64,000 nucleotides of DNA from Aminipila sp963524205 (GTDB lineage: Bacteria; Bacillota; Clostridia; Peptostreptococcales; Anaerovoracaceae). Positions 62,386-64,000 of this stretch are shown piece by piece. The DNA is taken from contig CAURED010000017.1 in assembly GCA_963524205.1 (NCBI GenBank), forward strand, positions 23,905-87,904, written 5' to 3'. The position numbers and the translations under genes are program-made. Position 1 is the stretch's first letter, and the number at the start of each line of letters is the position of its first letter. Below the pieces are notes generated by a model. That model worked only from the letters and a program-made list of their open reading frames with translations. It searched no databases and was not told the origin of the DNA.

Positions 62386-64000
62386 TTAAAATACTCTTTT
62401 TCCCGCAATATAAGTCTGCTGCACTTTAATATCCTTCAATTCCATTTCATCAACCTTAAAAGGATTACAATCTAATACTACTAAATCAGCAAACTTTCCT
62501 ACTTCTAAGGTTCCTAACTTATCCTGCTGCCCAGTGGCATAGTGAACATTTTTTGTAAAAACTTCAATAGCCTCATACACCGATAATTTTTCCTGGGGAC
62601 CATAGCCTCCTGCAGGCTGCCCGTGCTTATCGCAACGGGCAACAGCAGAAAATATTCCTGCAATCGGATCAAAAGATTCAACCGGACAATCGGAGCCTCC
62701 TGTCTGAATAAATCCTTCATTTTTCAGCGTTTTCCATGCGTATGCTCCCTTTGCACGTTTGCTGCCAATACGGTCTTCAATCCAACGGGCATCTGTACCA
62801 AGAAATACAGGCTGTATGTCAAGTACCAATGGAAGCTTCCTCATTCGCTCAACCAGCTCATCGTTAACCATCTGTACATGGATAATTCTAAATGGCAGAC
62901 GATGTTTCTGCTCTTCTTCTGTCATTCCGTTTTCTTTTGTAACCCGCAGCGTTTCTTCTATAGCCGTAAGGGTCATATCAAGTGCTCGATCACCAATTGC
63001 ATGAATTGCTGGCTGCAGACCATTTTCATAAGCCTGCAGCACTTTTGCATTAAACTCCTCCTGCTCACAAACTACAAAACCCCTATTTTCAGGATCATCA
63101 TTATAAGGTTCCTGCAACGCCGCTGATCTAGACCCCAGGGAACCATCAGAAAACAGTTTAAATCCTCCAAATTGCACCAGTCTGTGGGCATCATCCTTCT
63201 GATCTTCCGTTAAAATTTCTGGTGTAAATAGTTCATCCATATACACTGTAACCCGGACTGGAAGTTCTCCAGCTTTATCAAGTCCGCGATATGTATTAAT
63301 ATCTTCATCATAACGCCAGATTTTTGCAGCATAAGTATGAATAGTTGTAACTCCCTTAGAGGACATATCTGCAAGCACTTGTTGGAAGATTCTTTTCTTT
63401 TCTTCTTCGTCAAAAAGAGGGTCTGGCATTATTTCGTCAAAGACCTTGGTGCTTTGTTCTCTTAAAATCCCATTGGGCATACCATTTTCATCAAATTCAA
63501 CAATGCCCCCAGTACCGCCATCGTACCCTGCCCCTACGCCAGCTAGTTCCAATGCCTTCGTATTAGCTACAACCGCATGCAGGCAGCATCTTTTAATTAC
63601 AATTGGATGGACTGTACTAATCTTGTCCAAATCCTTTCGAGTAGGAAAACGATTTTCCTTAAACTTTGTCTGATCAAAGCTTACACCCTTAATCCAGTTT
63701 CCTTCAGGTGTTTTTTCTGCCTTTTTCTTCATCAGCACAATCATCTCATCCATGCTTTTGGCTTGCTCTAAGTTGACAGACGTTTGATTCTGGCAATAGG
63801 CATACATATGCATGTGAGAATCAGCCATTCCAGGAATAACTGCCTGCCCCTCTAAATTAACTATATTTGAGCTATTAAAGCCCTCTGCTTCTTGGTTGCT
63901 TCCAGCAAATACAATTTTGCCATTTTTTATGCCTAATGCTTCAACTGCTTTTCCTTCTTCTTCCATTGTATATATAATTCCATTTTTAAGCAATACATCT
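62386..64000 (-). CDS. Amidohydrolase (YtcJ family), 5' partial
   Basis: The frame is open to the right window edge; the visible part encodes about 538 residues. The codons before the first possible start read D-V-L-L-K-N-G, typical just inside YtcJ N termini, so the true start lies outside. It has ADSHMHMY (metal HxH), PAIHAIGDRALDMTLTAI, FRIIHVQMVNDELVERM and QTGGSDCPVESFDPIAG. It is a paralogue of the gene downstream, with 48 bp between. The two may act on related amide or cyclic substrates. Confidence 0.88.
   Translation of the reverse strand, partial: DVLLKNGIIYTMEEEGKAVEALGIKNGKIVFAGSNQEAEGFNSSNIVNLEGQAVIPGMADSHMHMYAYCQNQTSVNLEQAKSMDEMIVLMKKKAEKTPEGNWIKGVSFDQTKFKENRFPTRKDLDKISTVHPIVIKRCCLHAVVANTKALELAGVGAGYDGGTGGIVEFDENGMPNGILREQSTKVFDEIMPDPLFDEEEKKRIFQQVLADMSSKGVTTIHTYAAKIWRYDEDINTYRGLDKAGELPVRVTVYMDELFTPEILTEDQKDDAHRLVQFGGFKLFSDGSLGSRSAALQEPYNDDPENRGFVVCEQEEFNAKVLQAYENGLQPAIHAIGDRALDMTLTAIEETLRVTKENGMTEEEQKHRLPFRIIHVQMVNDELVERMRKLPLVLDIQPVFLGTDARWIEDRIGSKRAKGAYAWKTLKNEGFIQTGGSDCPVESFDPIAGIFSAVARCDKHGQPAGGYGPQEKLSVYEAIEVFTKNVHYATGQQDKLGTLEVGKFADLVVLDCNPFKVDEMELKDIKVQQTYIAGKRVF

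Overview
The window reads as chromosome of a low-GC, Gram-positive, motile anaerobe of the class Clostridia. The main signs are a FliY-type (CheC-FliN) switch protein, a bacillus/clostridium-like flagellar gene order, AGGAGG-type ribosome binding sites, the [FeFe]-hydrogenase maturases HydE and HydG, several radical-SAM enzymes and an archaeal-type phosphoglycerate mutase. The genus cannot be fixed from the sequence alone. Nearly all genes lie on the minus strand.

1-17.6 kb is a glycan island: glucose-1-phosphate cytidylyltransferase and CDP-glucose 4,6-dehydratase, UDP-galactopyranose mutase, a PLP sugar aminotransferase, three hexapeptide acyltransferases, a split transketolase, an acetolactate-synthase-like ThDP enzyme, two radical SAM/SPASM proteins, an FkbM methyltransferase and two large glycosyltransferases. 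It follows the flagellar operon in the same direction, and a possible sigma-28-type promoter precedes its first gene. A flagellin-glycosylation role, possibly with a branched-chain CDP-sugar, is inferred.

17.7-38.8 kb is the early flagellar operon, transcribed flgC-fliE-fliF-G-H-I-J-K-flgD-(TIGR02530-like)-flgE-flbD-motA-motB-fliM-fliY-cheY-fliO-P-Q-R-flhB and then three accessory genes (a YlqG-like protein, an FlhB C-terminal homologue and a putative HExxH metalloprotease). flgB, fliL and flhA are not in the cluster. Upstream lies a clear class I c-di-GMP riboswitch with a terminator. It leads a 122-residue cysteine-containing protein of unknown function that sits where flgB would normally be.

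39-53.4 kb is mainly housekeeping: an FAD-dependent oxidoreductase, DUF1292, uvrC, a D-Ala-D-Ala carboxypeptidase, apgM, divergent serC and serA sharing a perfectly symmetrical promoter palindrome, yihY, rdgB, rph, mntP, a DUF6506-like protein and a D-2-hydroxyacid dehydrogenase.

53.5-64 kb holds a hydrogenase-maturation operon (TM1266-like regulator, hydE, hydG). It is preceded by a strong promoter and a roughly 270-nt structured leader ending in a weak terminator, which I could not assign to a known RNA family. Next come a YcgR-like PilZ protein, a small membrane protein, a lipoprotein, an alpha/beta hydrolase, a SARP/BTAD-type regulator and two YtcJ-type amidohydrolases, the last cut by the window edge. 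Together the riboswitch and the PilZ protein suggest that c-di-GMP controls motility at both the RNA and protein level.
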